Position numbers and translations under genes: made by a program. Shown piece after piece: positions 37,106 through 48,295 of a stretch of 64,000 nucleotides of DNA. The stretch covers positions 22,517,906-22,581,905 of the forward strand of contig OY365810.1 in NCBI GenBank assembly GCA_959347315.1. The letters are read 5' to 3'. Every line of letters begins with the position of its first letter. The stretch's first letter is position 1. Below the pieces are notes generated by a model. It was not told the origin of the DNA. It did not search any database and saw only the letters and a program-made list of their open reading frames with translations. Origin of the DNA: Bimastos eiseni. Its lineage: Eukaryota; Annelida; Clitellata; Crassiclitellata; Lumbricidae.

Positions 37106-37894
37106 ATTCAGAATTTAAACCAATTTCTAAGAAGCCTTCAACAGAGCGCAACGTCATGACTCATAAGGCTTAAGCTATAAATATTATAGGTACAGACCGT
37201 ACATCAATGATGATTATCCACTATCGCGAAACCTTAAATATCTACACCCAATGCAGTTTTTCATTTCCCTGCTATGGCAGGATGATGAATCTTGCCGTCG
37301 CAATTGACCTCAACGAGGATTTAGGAAGAGAAGACGGAAAGCGTTGTTCCTGCGGTCAGCCAACCAGTCTAAACCGGTTCCTTCTTTGTTCAAAATAACC
37401 GCTGTCTGGCTCTATCTTCGTCCTTCTACTGTCGTTGAGTGGGTATACGGGCGCAGGCTGTCTAAGCCAGCCTCCGTGTCACTCTACGCCACTGTGTCAC
37501 CCGGTTTCCGTCTAAGCCTACGTTTTCATATAATTATAATCCGCTTTCAGTTTTCAGAACTGACATTCAGAGCTAATGAAATAACGTGCTGTGGACTGAA
37601 TTGCGTGAGAGTTGTCGAGGGTTGTGTTCAAGCCCTTATTCAATTGATACCGGGTACCCCATTGACTTTGGCTGAAGTAGGACAAGAACACATAGTCTAA
37701 ATTATTATAAAACCAACATAAACATTTTTTTTGAACATCCAAGACGGATATTCAACTCCACATGGATCAACGTCTGACTCCTAGGCCTATTTTCTACAAT
37801 AACTAGGCCTATTTTGACATTTTTGCGAATTTGCGAAGAGTAGCTAAATCTCTCATTGATCGTATCGTTGTTGATTTTTTTAACGGCACCTTTT
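37106..37894. other. No recognisable gene
   Basis: Frames of 63 and 118 codons (37,207-37,398 and 37,344-37,700, plus) show no family motif. Two TAGGCCTA motifs lie near 37,781 and 37,805. Confidence 0.35.
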
Positions 37895-37975
37895 TATATC
37901 GAAGATGATTTTGTGTCGCCCTCCTCCTGTCTCCACGCTTGGAACTGGCACTGTCAGAACGCGAGCAGTGATCGA
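37895..37975 (+). repeat. Single arm of the GCCCTCCTCC MITE family
   Basis: ATATCGAAGATGATTTTGTG followed by GCCCTCCTCC and GGAACTGGCACTGTC matches the left arm of the MITE at 41,165-41,342. The partner arm is missing; a microsatellite follows directly. Confidence 0.65.
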
Positions 37976-37998
37976 GTTAAGCTCACTGACCGATATTG

Positions 37999-37999
37999 G

Positions 38000-38084
<85 letters not shown>
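37999..38084. repeat. (CA)n(TA)n compound microsatellite
   Basis: About 25 CA units followed directly by about 15 TA units. Confidence 0.95.
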
Positions 38085-38087
<3 letters not shown>

Positions 38088-38284
38088 GGACCAGAATATT
38101 CAAAATCGATTGGGGCGTCGTGATTTGCGAGTATAAAGGCATCAAACGCGTAGCTTTACCAATCATAGTCACCGAAGCAATAACCAATCAACTGTCTTGT
38201 TGCATGGCGACTATTCAAGGCTCCAAATAAAGGATGCTTGGAAGAACTCTGCAAAGCATGATGCCTGTACATGTGTTGGCTCTG

Positions 38285-38660
38285 TTCCCGGGGAACGGAC
38301 AAAAGCCTTCCCGGACAAAAACCCCGGACAAACTCCACCGGACAACCCCCAAGTGGGACAAAAGCCCTGCCATATGAACAAAATGTTTTTATTTTTACAG
38401 AACCTTCGTTAAAATGCGAATGGGTTAAATGCGACTGCTGTTTTGAGGTCTTCTTATAGTTCTATGTAACTCCATCTGGACAATACTCCCCGTTTTTAAG
38501 CGGTCACTCAGGTATCGTCGTCAAATAGTTAAATAGCAAATATGGAGGTTTAAGCGAAACATTAACTTACGTCTCTATAGTTCCTTGGTCTTTTTGATGT
38601 TAGTTATCTAATATGTAGCCTACACTGAATGCGAGTGCTAACTGCATAGCCGCATTCTTC
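38285..38660 (+). mobile_element. GGACAAAA-type element, truncated copy 4
   Basis: Left-end units GGACAAAAGCC, GGACAAAAACCCC, GGACAAACTCC and GGACAACCCCC, followed by the interior block GGTATCGTCGTCAAATAGTT shared with copies 1 and 3. A 35-bp insert lies near 38,542-38,577. No inverted right end was found downstream. Confidence 0.65.
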
Positions 38661-39245
38661 TTCTTATTGGGCCTTGGGTGAATATAATTTAGCGGAAAGA
38701 ATGCAATCATTCAATCCAGCCGGTTAAAAATAATTTACCAGCTTAACAATCTTGTATTGTGGATGTGCAACTTGTAACTTTAGTGGCTATGTTGCTCAAC
38801 TGGACGGTAAAATCATTCCGGAGAATTGACTTTTGAGTAATAAGGGTATAGTTGAATATTTTTAGTCACCAAAATTAAACCTTATAATTATTTCGTAGTT
38901 TATTTAACATTTCATTGAAAATTAAGAGTAAAATAATTTATTTTGGCATCCCGTTTTAAGCGCCTGAGGACATCTGCTCCCTAGTTACTCCGCTGCAAAT
39001 AAGTTACATTTCCAGCAAGTTTATTTGCCTACTAATTGTTACAAGTGTTAAGTGAAAAGCGGGATTGACGAATATATGGCAACGCGTGGTTAGACCTAAA
39101 GGAGACTCTGCATCAACTGGTAATGCATTTATCTTTAGCGATCCTATGGCACGATATGTGACCTCGACCCTCCTCATTTTTCAATGAATTGTTAGATCCG
39201 TCAGTGCCGCTTGCCCGTTTGAATATACTCCACGCCAATTAGAGT

Positions 39246-39282
<37 letters not shown>

Positions 39283-40101
39283 TAAGACGGCGCTAGCCCG
39301 AGATTTAAATTTAAGAATAAGCCAGCATCGCGAGGCCAATGCGCTCTCATTCAGAGAAATCTATTTAATGTAGCCCATTGCTCACGCTTTTACCAATGTC
39401 GATGTTGGACGGGAGACAGAGAAACCTGTTGATATCCGTCAATAGCATGCTGCTGACGAATTATATCGTCGAATGAGCTTGGGTTGGTTTTCGCACCTGC
39501 TGGATGAAGCATCGGATGTGCTTGATGGGCACTCTGAGTACGAGGAGCGAACAATGAACTCAAGCGAGGACTTCTATAAAACAGCCCAATTATACAGGAG
39601 TTCATGCATGACTAAGGGTTCGTTTGGTGCATTTTAGAGGTAGATCAATGGAGCAGGTATTCTGGGATCAGAAAATCTAGTCTGACATCTTTTCAAATTT
39701 AGGCAATACACACTGACAAAGCAACTTAGAACGACGACGCCTAGTGATAGAGACGAAAAATGAAAAAGATGGCCGCTTACTTGAACCACGTGTCTGCCTC
39801 TAACGATGTGACTGCGTGTTGATTAATAAAATGAAGATATTTACACATGAAAAGGATGAAACAGGGAAAAATGGTATGGCAGTTTATGGAGGCAACTCAC
39901 ACGCATTACACCCATAAATAAATGCATGTCAACAGAGTTTGTTCATTGTTTGAAATGTTCATTGCTGCTTATTATTTTATTGACTTACGTTATTGTTTAT
40001 AACTGCTGCCGATTTCCTTCATTCGGTCATGGCTATTCTGCCCGGGAACCTGCCGCACAACATCGATTGACAACCCAACTAATAACTCTATGAACTTTAT
40101 A
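38661..40101. other. No recognisable gene; (TA)n at 39,249-39,280
   Basis: AT-rich, with a TA microsatellite. Nothing else can be supported. Confidence 0.45.
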
Positions 40102-41103
40102 GAGGTTGTCCATAAATGACGTCACGCGAAATTGGCTGATTTTTGACCCCCCTCCCCCCTTGTCACACTTCGTCACAAAAAGTCTGACCCCCCTCAAATA
40201 TGACGTCACAATGCTCTGACCCCCCCCCCCCAGAAAAAACCACTTCATTTAATTTCAAATAAAACATAAAAATTAATAATTAACTTTTTTAAACATTGCT
40301 GAACTTAGCATAAAAAATCATTTTAAAATAATCGTAGACTCATCGTCTATTAATGCTAAAAAAATGCAATGTTCAGAATAATTTTTATTCTTTTATTTTC
40401 TTATAAAAAGAAGTAACCTATAGAATTAATAGTAGTAATTATGTATAGCAATATTGAAACTTTGCGGTAGAACGACTTAAAGTTTTTTTCCACAGCAGGA
40501 TGAAAAGTTCTGAAGTTCTGGTTGAATCATAACAAATTATTATTTTATGATTGCACACAATTAATTTTATGCTTCTCCATTTTTCCATGGGGAAGCAAAA
40601 TGCTCCTTAATGGAATAAATTGGGGTAGCACAGATCTGTTCATCCTGTGGTATAGATATTCCATTCAGCTCAAGATCTTCTTCCTCCATCCAATCCACAC
40701 TCTCTCCATTTTCTTCTCTCGCGAGTATAACCATTAGTTCACGTTGCCGACGTGCAGCCACTCTCTGTGGCCTAATGCGTTTTGGTGGAATAATTGATTC
40801 GTGCTTGTGAGTTGCAGAGTGGTTGCGCAGCATGACTAACGACGCGAAGTATGTGTGACATTTTTTGCAAATCCTGTCGCCAGGCACGGATTGTATTGAC
40901 GGACAGTACAAGTCATATGGAATCAAAAAATTTATATTGCTTTATAAAATATTAAAGGACGTTTTTATAAATTTATCAAAAATTTTTTTGTTAATGTGAC
41001 GTCACATTACTCATACCTCCTCTCCTCCCCTCGTCACACATCGTCACAAATGTCAGACCCCCCTCCCCCCCTAAGTGCGTGACGTCATTTATGGACGGCC
41101 CCA
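40102..41103 (-). mobile_element. Zinc-finger-type TIR transposon, best copy
   Basis: Ends share 20 bp, GTCCATAAATGACGTCACGC, inverted at 41,078-41,097. Inside each end are C-runs with CGTCACAAA and TGACGTCACA motifs. One reading frame (40,567-40,926, minus) remains between the ends. About 1.0 kb is too short for a complete transposase, so the copy is internally deleted. No clear target duplication is visible. Confidence 0.75.
40567..40926 (-). CDS. C2H2 zinc-finger protein fragment of a TIR transposon
   Basis: The 119-residue open frame holds one classical C2H2 finger (residues about 20-40): C-x2-C-x12-H-x3-H in ICKKCHTYFASLVMLRNHSA. A basic stretch with PPKRIRPQR and RRQRELMVI follows, then an acidic segment, DWMEEEDLELNG. 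The last two segments recur in decayed copies at 26.7 and 15.1 kb, so purifying selection probably acted on an ancestral full-length protein. The finger probably binds DNA. The start codon may be internal to a longer protein. The superfamily is not recognised with certainty, and the fragment is unlikely to be a working host gene. Confidence 0.5.
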   Translation of the reverse strand: MIPYDLYCPSIQSVPGDRICKKCHTYFASLVMLRNHSATHKHESIIPPKRIRPQRVAARRQRELMVILAREENGESVDWMEEEDLELNGISIPQDEQICATPIYSIKEHFASPWKNGEA

Positions 41104-41164
41104 TATGACTCATGAACTGGCTAAGTACCGGACCACAGAAGTACATAAAACACCCTGAGAAACG

Positions 41165-41342
41165 TATCGAAGATGATTTGGTGTCGTCCTCCGTTTTCCA
41201 GGCTTGGAACAGGCACTGTCAAAATCCAAACCGTGGAGGAGTTGCGTTGTAAAACGGAGTTGAGTAACGTTTGGACTTTGACAGTGCAAGTCCCAAGGCT
41301 GGAGAAAGGAGGAGGGCGACACCAAACCAACTTTGATATGGA
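41165..41342. mobile_element. Foldback MITE, complete copy
   Basis: Arms of about 70 bp (41,165-41,235 and 41,270-41,342) are inverse copies of each other, containing TTGGTGTCGTCCTCC, CAGGCTTGGAACAGG and CACTGTCAAAATCC. A spacer of about 35 bp separates them. Single arms of the same family occur at 35.7, 37.0, 37.9 and 41.7 kb. No protein is encoded. Confidence 0.8.
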
Positions 41343-41659
41343 ACGGTGCCGTTACAAAATCAACAACGACGGTTTTGCAACGCCTAACTCCGCTGCTCTC
41401 CGTAGAAGAGCGAACACATTCTGTGGTTTATGCCAGAATGACGCAGCAGTAACAGAATGTTTAAAAAGCAGTAGGTTATATTAAGTTAGCTCCGAGAGGC
41501 AACCATAAATGGGTGGATGTGTTAACGGCTCCACATTCTCATTCTCGGCATATGACAGCGGATTGGTTCGCCATATCGCATGATCTTTCGACTGCCATTT
41601 TTCGCTCGATGTGCTCACTGCAGAGAAGTTCGCTAGGAGGCGCTAGTATATGTCATAAA

Positions 41660-41760
41660 CAGCATTGAGCAACTCCTCCACTGTTCTTGTTCTGACAGCG
41701 CCAATCCCAAGCCCGGTTAAAGGCAGAGGGCGACGCTAATCATCTTTGTTGTCACCTAGT
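41660..41760 (-). repeat. Single arm of the same MITE family
   Basis: GACAGCGCCAATCCCAAGCC, then GGCAGAGGGCGACGCTAATC, is the inverse of the arm at 35.7 kb. No partner arm is found. Confidence 0.6.
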
Positions 41761-44094
41761 TTTTCTGCACTCGTTATAACAGCAGATGCGAAACTTCGTT
41801 TCTCCATTTTGCACAACCCCAAGCACGTTCTGCACCAACTCCTACCTCCACTCTAGCTGTCCCACCCTCACTCACCAATTAAGAAAAAGATCCAATAAGC
41901 ATAAAATCATTCCACCAAAAGATATAAATTTATCTCCAGATCATTATGTAGCAATATTTACTAATTTGTTGATCAATTCTAGCTACCTCTGCTGTTTTCA
42001 ATGTTCACTGCCACTCGTGTTTGCATTTCTGCTTTATTTTGTGAGTATGTCATTTAAAATAAACTAATATTACCACAGCTACTTTGAGTTGCCTGAAGAT
42101 GGGCTAAATGTATGCTGAAAATACGGCTCGCACATGATCACACATGATCAATTGAAAGAAAATTTAAACACTTTGAGGCTTATGGAATGGAAACGCTTGA
42201 ATGAAAGTTTCACATAAGATGGTGCTGCCAATCGTATCGTGAATATCCAGTCAGACCTCAATATTGTGCCACACAAGCATCACCTTAACAGTCATCGTTA
42301 TAGCATTTTCAGAATATCAAAAGGAAGAACAGGACTCAGAGGTCTACATTGGCTACTGTTGGCTATTCTTCATGACTGACGACCTATAATGCCAAGACGC
42401 AAGCGCCGCAGTGACAAACATTTTGAGCAAATGATATAGGACACTGATAAAATAGGCTTTCAGGCCAGCGCTATTATTGGCCTAAGTGCCACATAATGAA
42501 TGCGGAGCAGGATAAATGTTGTATGGTCTTCAAATCCTCCATTTAAAGAGTTTCTGTAAGAGTTTGAGTCTCAATTTTATGCAACTTGGTTATTTGTGAA
42601 ACACTTTGGTTCGAAGTATTTGTAGGCCTACTACGCATTTAAAACACGCTTTTTAAAACATAAAGTTTCGACTCGTGTTTGAAATACTTGTAGGCAATGC
42701 ATTTCTACCTGTATTGTGATATATTCACCTGGTTTATAGGCCTATTCACTGGTTAATCTGGTTTTGCCTATAAACGAGTGCCCAGTGTCCGATTTGTCGG
42801 GGGGGGGGGGGATAACAGAGGGGTTGGACCCATGCTGCTTTCTTTGACCCCAAGCTTCCAGCCTCTGGCCGACACCCCCGCGGGTGTCGGCTTGGCCCTT
42901 CAAGTTCTTTACCCTCGGTGTAGTGCAGCATTGCATTCAATGCTGATCGCTCTGTATTCATTGATCTTGGACAGATTAATTATGGACCTGGAGTTCAACG
43001 TGACTTGGTGACTCAGTTTGGAGCTATAAATTCTGGTGAGAAAAGGCATGTCTAGGCTTTGGCTGTTCGAGGGATCAACAAGGGAACAGCAAGCGGCTCT
43101 TATAGGATGCATCACACAATAAATAGGGTTGAAGGCTTCTTAGGCAAGGTATCGAGAACTCAGAGACCAATTAATACAACTTTGAAAGAGAGTGACAGAT
43201 AGAGAAGAGAGATACAGGGACAGAGCGCGTAATTATTTATATGGCCTCGTGGTTGACTACTGGTCAATACATAATCTTGACGTAGTATTTATTAATTCAT
43301 TCATTCTGAAATAAGATTTATATAGTGCCCCTCGAGAAAGTCTATTTGAAGGCCCTCCTTGTCCAAACACGACGATACAAATCAGGCTTAAGCAACTTTT
43401 AATTCAATGGCTCATTACTCCCTGGTAACAGTTGCATCTCTAAGAAAGTGTGTTGCAGATGGAAGGGCTAACAACTATGAAGTGGTGCTTTCTTTCGAGG
43501 TGCTTGCTCGGGGCACCGGAAGCTTGCCACAAGAGAAAGATCGAAGAGCTTTACGACTAACCAGAGCAGAAACCGGGCAGCAAAGCTCTCGCAGATAGGG
43601 GAGAGCAGAGCTAAGAAGGCAACGTCATACCAGCGCGGCTAATCTATCGCCGATGCGTTACGAGATGGGAAGCCAGTGCAGAGAATCCCGCATGTGATCA
43701 GAAAGTATATTTAGTGGTGGGAGTTTATTAATTCCATTTTAAAATTGTAGAAAGTTGGAAATACTAGAGCAATTGTCGATGTTTAAGGCGCGTGTTTCCA
43801 CGCGCGTGGTTGTATGGGTGAATCAATCTGGTCAATTTGGAGACTATGATAAATAGTAGCCCTACCCTCTGCGAGTGGGTTACAATTCAAGGAATATATG
43901 GCGAATAAAAAAATTCACTGTAATTTAGAAAAGTTTCAGATTTCCGACCCCCCGCTTCTTTTTTTGTCAATCGAACCCTGCGGGTGCCTATTTACCAAAT
44001 AGAATAAAATGCTTAGAATTGAAACACCCGCTTTCCGAGTCATTTAATCAGTCGAAGATTTCAATACAAAAGTATACAATTTATCGAATCGTAC
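41761..44094. other. No recognisable gene
   Basis: Contains a 14-base G run near 42,799 and the hairpin at 42,868-42,891. TTTATATAGTGCCCCTCGAG near 43,318 resembles an inverted L2/CR1-type tail. A GC-richer stretch at 43,440-43,720 may be retroelement debris. No gene is supported. Confidence 0.4.
42868..42891. repeat. Perfect GC-rich hairpin
   Basis: A 10-bp perfect stem GCCGACACCC / GGGTGTCGGC around a 4-base loop (CCGC). It has no T run after it, so it is not a Pol III or bacterial-type terminator; the role is unknown. Confidence 0.6.
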
Positions 44095-44125
44095 TTTATT
44101 TCCATCTGTCGTTATTATCAGAAAC

Positions 44126-45311
44126 TTAGTATCCAGCATATCCGTATCCGTGATTGCGTCCGTGGCCATCGTATCCATGGTAACCGTAATTTCCTCCAGT
44201 TCCAGGCACGCCTTCCCAACGAGCAGTTCCGGTTCCAGAACCCACGCGTTCAGCCACGTGATTAACGTACAGTTGACGTTCAGCATTTCGATAGTTGGAA
44301 GCAACACCATCTGGCCTGTTTAGTCAAAAATATAATAAAGAGTTATCTCGTATTTCAATATATTGAGAAAATGTACTACAACAACTTACTTTCTACATGA
44401 GTTCCTGGTTAACAACTAATATCAGTTTGTTTAGTCAGAAATAGCACAGTACGGTACTACGATCTGCATGGAGTTCCAGCTGGATTTTTAAATAATCTAC
44501 AAGACTGACAGGTTCTTTTGATAGGCCTAAATAATATTTTCTGTTGAAACAACGGACACTTTAGTCATGTAGTCGTTAGCAAACAATATTTATTTATTTA
44601 TGCACGCTAAATCAGGATGGCATGAACATCTTTAAGGATCATAATGATCACGCAAAGCTAAATCTTTCAAAGAAATGCGCTTCTGACATGAGAAATTGTT
44701 TACATCTGGCAAGGAGGATGGAATGAGAGCTACTTAATCTGATAAAAAGGAGGAAATTAACATACTTTGGACATGTGATGAGAAAAGAGGGAAACTGTCT
44801 AGAAAAAGAAATCATGCAAGGCACTACACCGGGAGCAAGAAAACGAGGAAACCTAAGACACGATGGATAGACAATGTGGATAAATGGACCGGTAGACCAC
44901 TTGACAACGTACTAAAGAAGACGAGAGACAGGAAGAGATGGAGTAGACTTGTCTATGAAGCGACCAACCCTCAGATCGAGGATGGTTAAGACAAGACAAG
45001 AAAGGAAGATACAAATGGCTTTTACAAAATATATTAGACTATTACAGTTGTTTAAATTGTAATACAAAGTATGTAGTGCATTCATTAGGTAGAGCATTCG
45101 TCTAATTAGGGCCGAATTGGTTGTCATTCCTTAAGCGTAAGCTGCACGATTGTAATTCGAATTTCATTGAATACAATGCAAATTAATGAATAAGTTGAGC
45201 TCACACGTGTCTGAGTCCTGGTTCGTAGTGACCGTGTGATGCAGTGTTGTCGTATCCAGCGAAGACAGCAGCCACGATGGCAACGAGTAAAACCAACAGG
45301 ACCTTCATCAT
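44126..45311 (-). CDS. Secreted Gly/Tyr/His-rich small protein, copy A
   Basis: Function unknown. Exon 1 is 45,205-45,311 and exon 2 is 44,126-44,315. Joined at a GTGAGC donor and an AACAG acceptor (phase 2), they give 98 residues. Residues 1-18 form a signal peptide (MMKVLLVLLVAIVAAVFA) with likely cleavage before GYDNTA, so the product is exported. The mature part has a conserved middle, PDGVASNY...ARWEGVPGTGG, and a tail of GY, YHGYDGHG and YGYAGY motifs. There are no cysteines. Copy A differs by a doubled Met and by R/E/R at three exon-2 sites (NYRNAERQ, AERVG). AATAAA lies at 44,100-44,095. A retroelement fragment lies antisense in the intron. It is head-to-head with copy B. A matrix, mucus or cuticle role is only a guess from composition. 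Confidence 0.85.
44735..44990 (+). mobile_element. Non-LTR retrotransposon C-terminal fragment
   Basis: Translation gives RRKLTYFGHVMRKEGNC, then in the +1 frame PKTRWIDNVDKW and RDRKRWSRLVYEATNP, ending in a stop. This is the FGHVMR...PKTRW...RxxW signature found downstream of the reverse transcriptase in many LINE elements. One frameshift lies near 44,845. The fragment sits inside the intron of gene copy A, on the opposite strand. Confidence 0.85.
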
Positions 45312-45396
45312 TACTTGTTCTGTAGACGGTAGGTTACCACTTGTCTTCGAAACGAAAACAGATTGGACTGTGATACCTGACCACAACAGAACGGAC

Positions 45397-45404
45397 CTTT
45401 TATA
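45397..45404 (-). promoter_or_regulatory. TATA box of copy A
   Basis: TATAAAAG on the minus strand, 93 bp before the start codon. About 20 bp downstream is GTGGTCAG and then CACAG, as in copies B and C. Upstream, GAACAGATGTTG (about 45,420-45,431) is shared with copy C. Confidence 0.8.
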
Positions 45405-45459
45405 GGGCCACTGGACATCAACATCTGTTCAATGCTTTGCATTCCAACATGCATCGCAT

Positions 45460-45500
45460 ACTAGACAGACAGATAGCGAAGGAGAGAAGGACAGACGGAA
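45460..45500 (-). promoter_or_regulatory. CT-rich tract upstream of copy A
   Basis: GACAGACAGATAGCGAAGGA on the plus strand, CT-rich in the sense of the gene, about 60-100 bp upstream of the TATA box. Copies B and C have longer CT tracts at similar positions. Confidence 0.4.
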
Positions 45501-46921
45501 TCACAGACTGATCACACGTGTATAGGCCATATTTGTAATTAATGATTAGCAACTAATAGCAACGGTTGGCACGCTACCAATACAAACGCATAACTAACTT
45601 CTTTTGCATAAATGAAATATGTTTTGTAACATGCAGCCAAACGAACCGCTTGTAAATCCTATTTTTTATGCAGTTAAATCATCGCATAACATCATCGCTA
45701 AATTGTTCTCATTTTGCTGCCACATGAAAAACCAGCAGTTATTTTCCGAAAGACGCTATGCAAATATATTGATACGATATATGAGGCATTAATATTTTTG
45801 GGAGACAATAAAATGTATGGAATATTTAAAAGCTTTGAAATAATTGGAAAATTAGTCATATATGCAATAAACGGTTTAAAACAAAGACTGTTTTTTAATT
45901 CTCAAGAGAATCTTATCCCAAAGTCAAAATTCTTTTCTGACCTTGTATTTTAGTCAAGCACCATAGGCCTATTTTAGTTCAACATTATTGATAATTCAAT
46001 CTAAATTTACGCATGGTAAACAATAAAATAAATATATGAGATCTATAGCTTGATTGTTTCGCTGAAAGTGACACCAGTCCAAGAAGAATAAGACGCAACG
46101 GTGGGAGACAAAATAAAAATATTACTATTTACAGACTACATTCTCTTATCAGAATAGTAACGAAATTTCTCCAGAATAATTAAAGCCAAGAGAAAAGCTA
46201 ATATTCGATCAAGCAAGACAATCACGTTAATGCAGGTGATATCAGTTATATTTCATAACCAGACTAAATTTGGTTACCATGGTTACAGACCTATGATGGG
46301 AAAAGTGCCGGTTTATCTTATTAAGTTAGTCAAAGATGCGACACTATTGCGAAATTGGCATCTAACATCAACATCCTGAACACTTGCCATACAATTACCG
46401 TAATATACATTTATAAAAATTCGACAAGAAACAGAAAACGACTTAATACAGAGGATCGGACACAATATAAAGATAACCAAAGCTGTTGAACTTTTCTATC
46501 TCTATTTTATCAATTTAAATCAACGGTTTTCTATCGCATACGTATCACCTGGAAGCGGTACATGAAAACTATGCATGACAATTGACAACTAATTGAGCAG
46601 CATTTTAGACCAAGAGGTATAGATCACAAATGTAAACAGTTATCAGAGAAATAGGATGGCGTACAGTCTTCGAAACTGAAATATTGTTTTTAGAGGCAGG
46701 TATGTCCTTCAACTAGCCATTAAATGTGGTGCTGAAGTTACTAGGCAGACAATTATATATGATCAGTTGATTGATTACTTTGAATCATTAGTATCCGGTG
46801 TTGAACTGTTAATTCAGACTCTGATGCGCATGTTTTCATTGTGCAGAGGATGACACGTTGCCAACAATTCATACAGAGTCAGGCCAAATGCGGGTAATTA
46901 AGTGTCCGAGGACACTTTTTG

Positions 46922-46925
<4 letters not shown>

Positions 46926-46966
<41 letters not shown>

Positions 46967-47005
46967 CTCTCTCTCTACCTCTCTCTGCCTCTCCCTGTCT
47001 CTTTC
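46926..47005 (+). repeat. (CT)n tract upstream of copy B
   Basis: About 20 uninterrupted CT units, then CTCTACCTCT variants, ending about 35 bp before the TATA box. It could be a passive microsatellite or a GAGA-type promoter element. Confidence 0.8.
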
Positions 47006-47038
47006 TATTGCCCCTGTCGAACGGTTGCTGCTGCCCAG

Positions 47039-47046
47039 TATAAAAG
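47039..47046 (+). promoter_or_regulatory. TATA box of copy B
   Basis: TATAAAAG, 91 bp before the ATG. GTGGTCAGTTGTCACAG follows at the position expected for transcription start and early 5' UTR. Confidence 0.85.
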
Positions 47047-47129
47047 GTCTGCTCTGCTGTGGTCAGTTGTCACAGTTCAGACTGCCTTTGTTTAGAATTT
47101 ACGTGGTCATTTGCCGTCTACAGAACAAG

Positions 47130-48295
47130 ATGAAGGTCCTGTTGGTTTTACTCGTTGCCACCGTGGGTGCTGTCTTCGCTGGATACGACAACACTGCATC
47201 ACACGGTCACTACGAACCAGGACTCAGACATGTGTAAGCTCAACTTAATACTAAGCTTATTATTACGAATTTTAGGATTTGTGTTTTAAGTTTGGAGTGG
47301 CTAAGTTTTATCATAGAAGAAAAGGCGGCATTATTGAACGATGCTTAGGCCTAGTCAATGAATTGCGCAGATGCCAGGTTACTGGGCATAGGCCTATACC
47401 ATGTCATGGCGGAAATATAGAGATGACACAGCAAAAAGGCCAGAGTCGAAAATGCTGGAGTAACATAGGCACATTTGAGGTTTTTTAAAAATTAAATGCT
47501 CTAGAAAGAAGTCCGATATTAGGAGGGCGGGCTGCAGAATGAATGATCGTCTAAGAGTTTATGGTAATGATGACGTGCATATGTCCAGAGTGAGTCTTTG
47601 TAACAAATATAGAATCATATTATAACCAACTATTCTGTAAGTTAGTAGTAATTTAGTATACTTTTTAGTGCTTCACTTGAAAACGCACAAGAGACACATA
47701 GCCAGAAACAATTATTATAATTACGTCGAAGTAATAATGCGTAATTCAGAACATAGACTAAATGAATTGATGATTGAATTGATTGAAATTGTTGTGTATA
47801 CAACATCCTGCTTATAAAGCCATGTATTGTCAACGAATCACAGCTTGGTATTGCTTGGTTAAGCGAACGAGGTCTAAGGGATAATCCGGTTGCCCGTTCA
47901 GGCAGAAACCCAGGATTGCTTCGGAAATGGGACAAGAGGGATTTATCTGCACTGGAACACATTTTGTTAAATGAATGGCTTTAATCGGCAAAACAACTGT
48001 GTCGTGAACAGTTTTAAAAGTTTTTGGTAGATTATAACTATACGGCGATATAACATTAATGGCGAGTTCCTTTTGACTAAACAGGCCAGATGGCGTTGCT
48101 TCCAACTACCAAAATGCTGCACGTCAACTGTACGTCAATCACGTGGCTGAACACGTGGGTTCTGGAACCGGAACTGCTCGATGGGAAGGTGTGCCTGGAA
48201 CTGGAGGAAATTACGGTTACCACGGATACGATGGCCATGGATACAATCACGGATACGGATATCGCGACAATGGATATGGATACGCTGGATACTAG
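47130..48295 (+). CDS. Secreted Gly/Tyr/His-rich small protein, copy B
   Basis: Exons 47,130-47,233 and 48,085-48,295, with GTAAGC donor and AACAG acceptor, encode 104 residues, the longest of the four. The signal peptide MKVLLVLLVATVGAVFA is followed by GYDNTASHGHYEPGLRH. Exon 2 encodes PDGVASNYQNAARQLYV, ARWEGVPGTGG and a tail with YHGYDGHGYNHGYGY, then an extra RDNGYGY before AGY. The extra seven residues look like an expansion of the GY tail. AATAAA lies at 48,389-48,394, about 94 bp after the stop. The 14 intron bases before exon 2 (TTTTGACTAAACAG) are identical to copy A. No cysteine, no known domain; role unknown, extracellular by inference. Confidence 0.88.

Noticed and set aside
37905..38187. 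His/Thr and Tyr/Ile repeat proteins
   Set aside because: Translation of the (CA)n(TA)n microsatellite.
42746..42961. 71-codon minus frame with KELEGPSRHPRG
   Set aside because: Considered as a retroelement polyprotein fragment, but no catalytic or structural signature is visible.
44044..44310. Alternative minus frame over exon 2 of copy A, and its equivalents in B, C and D
   Set aside because: It is the shifted frame of the real exon; the PDGVASNY frame is the one in phase with the exon-1 donor.
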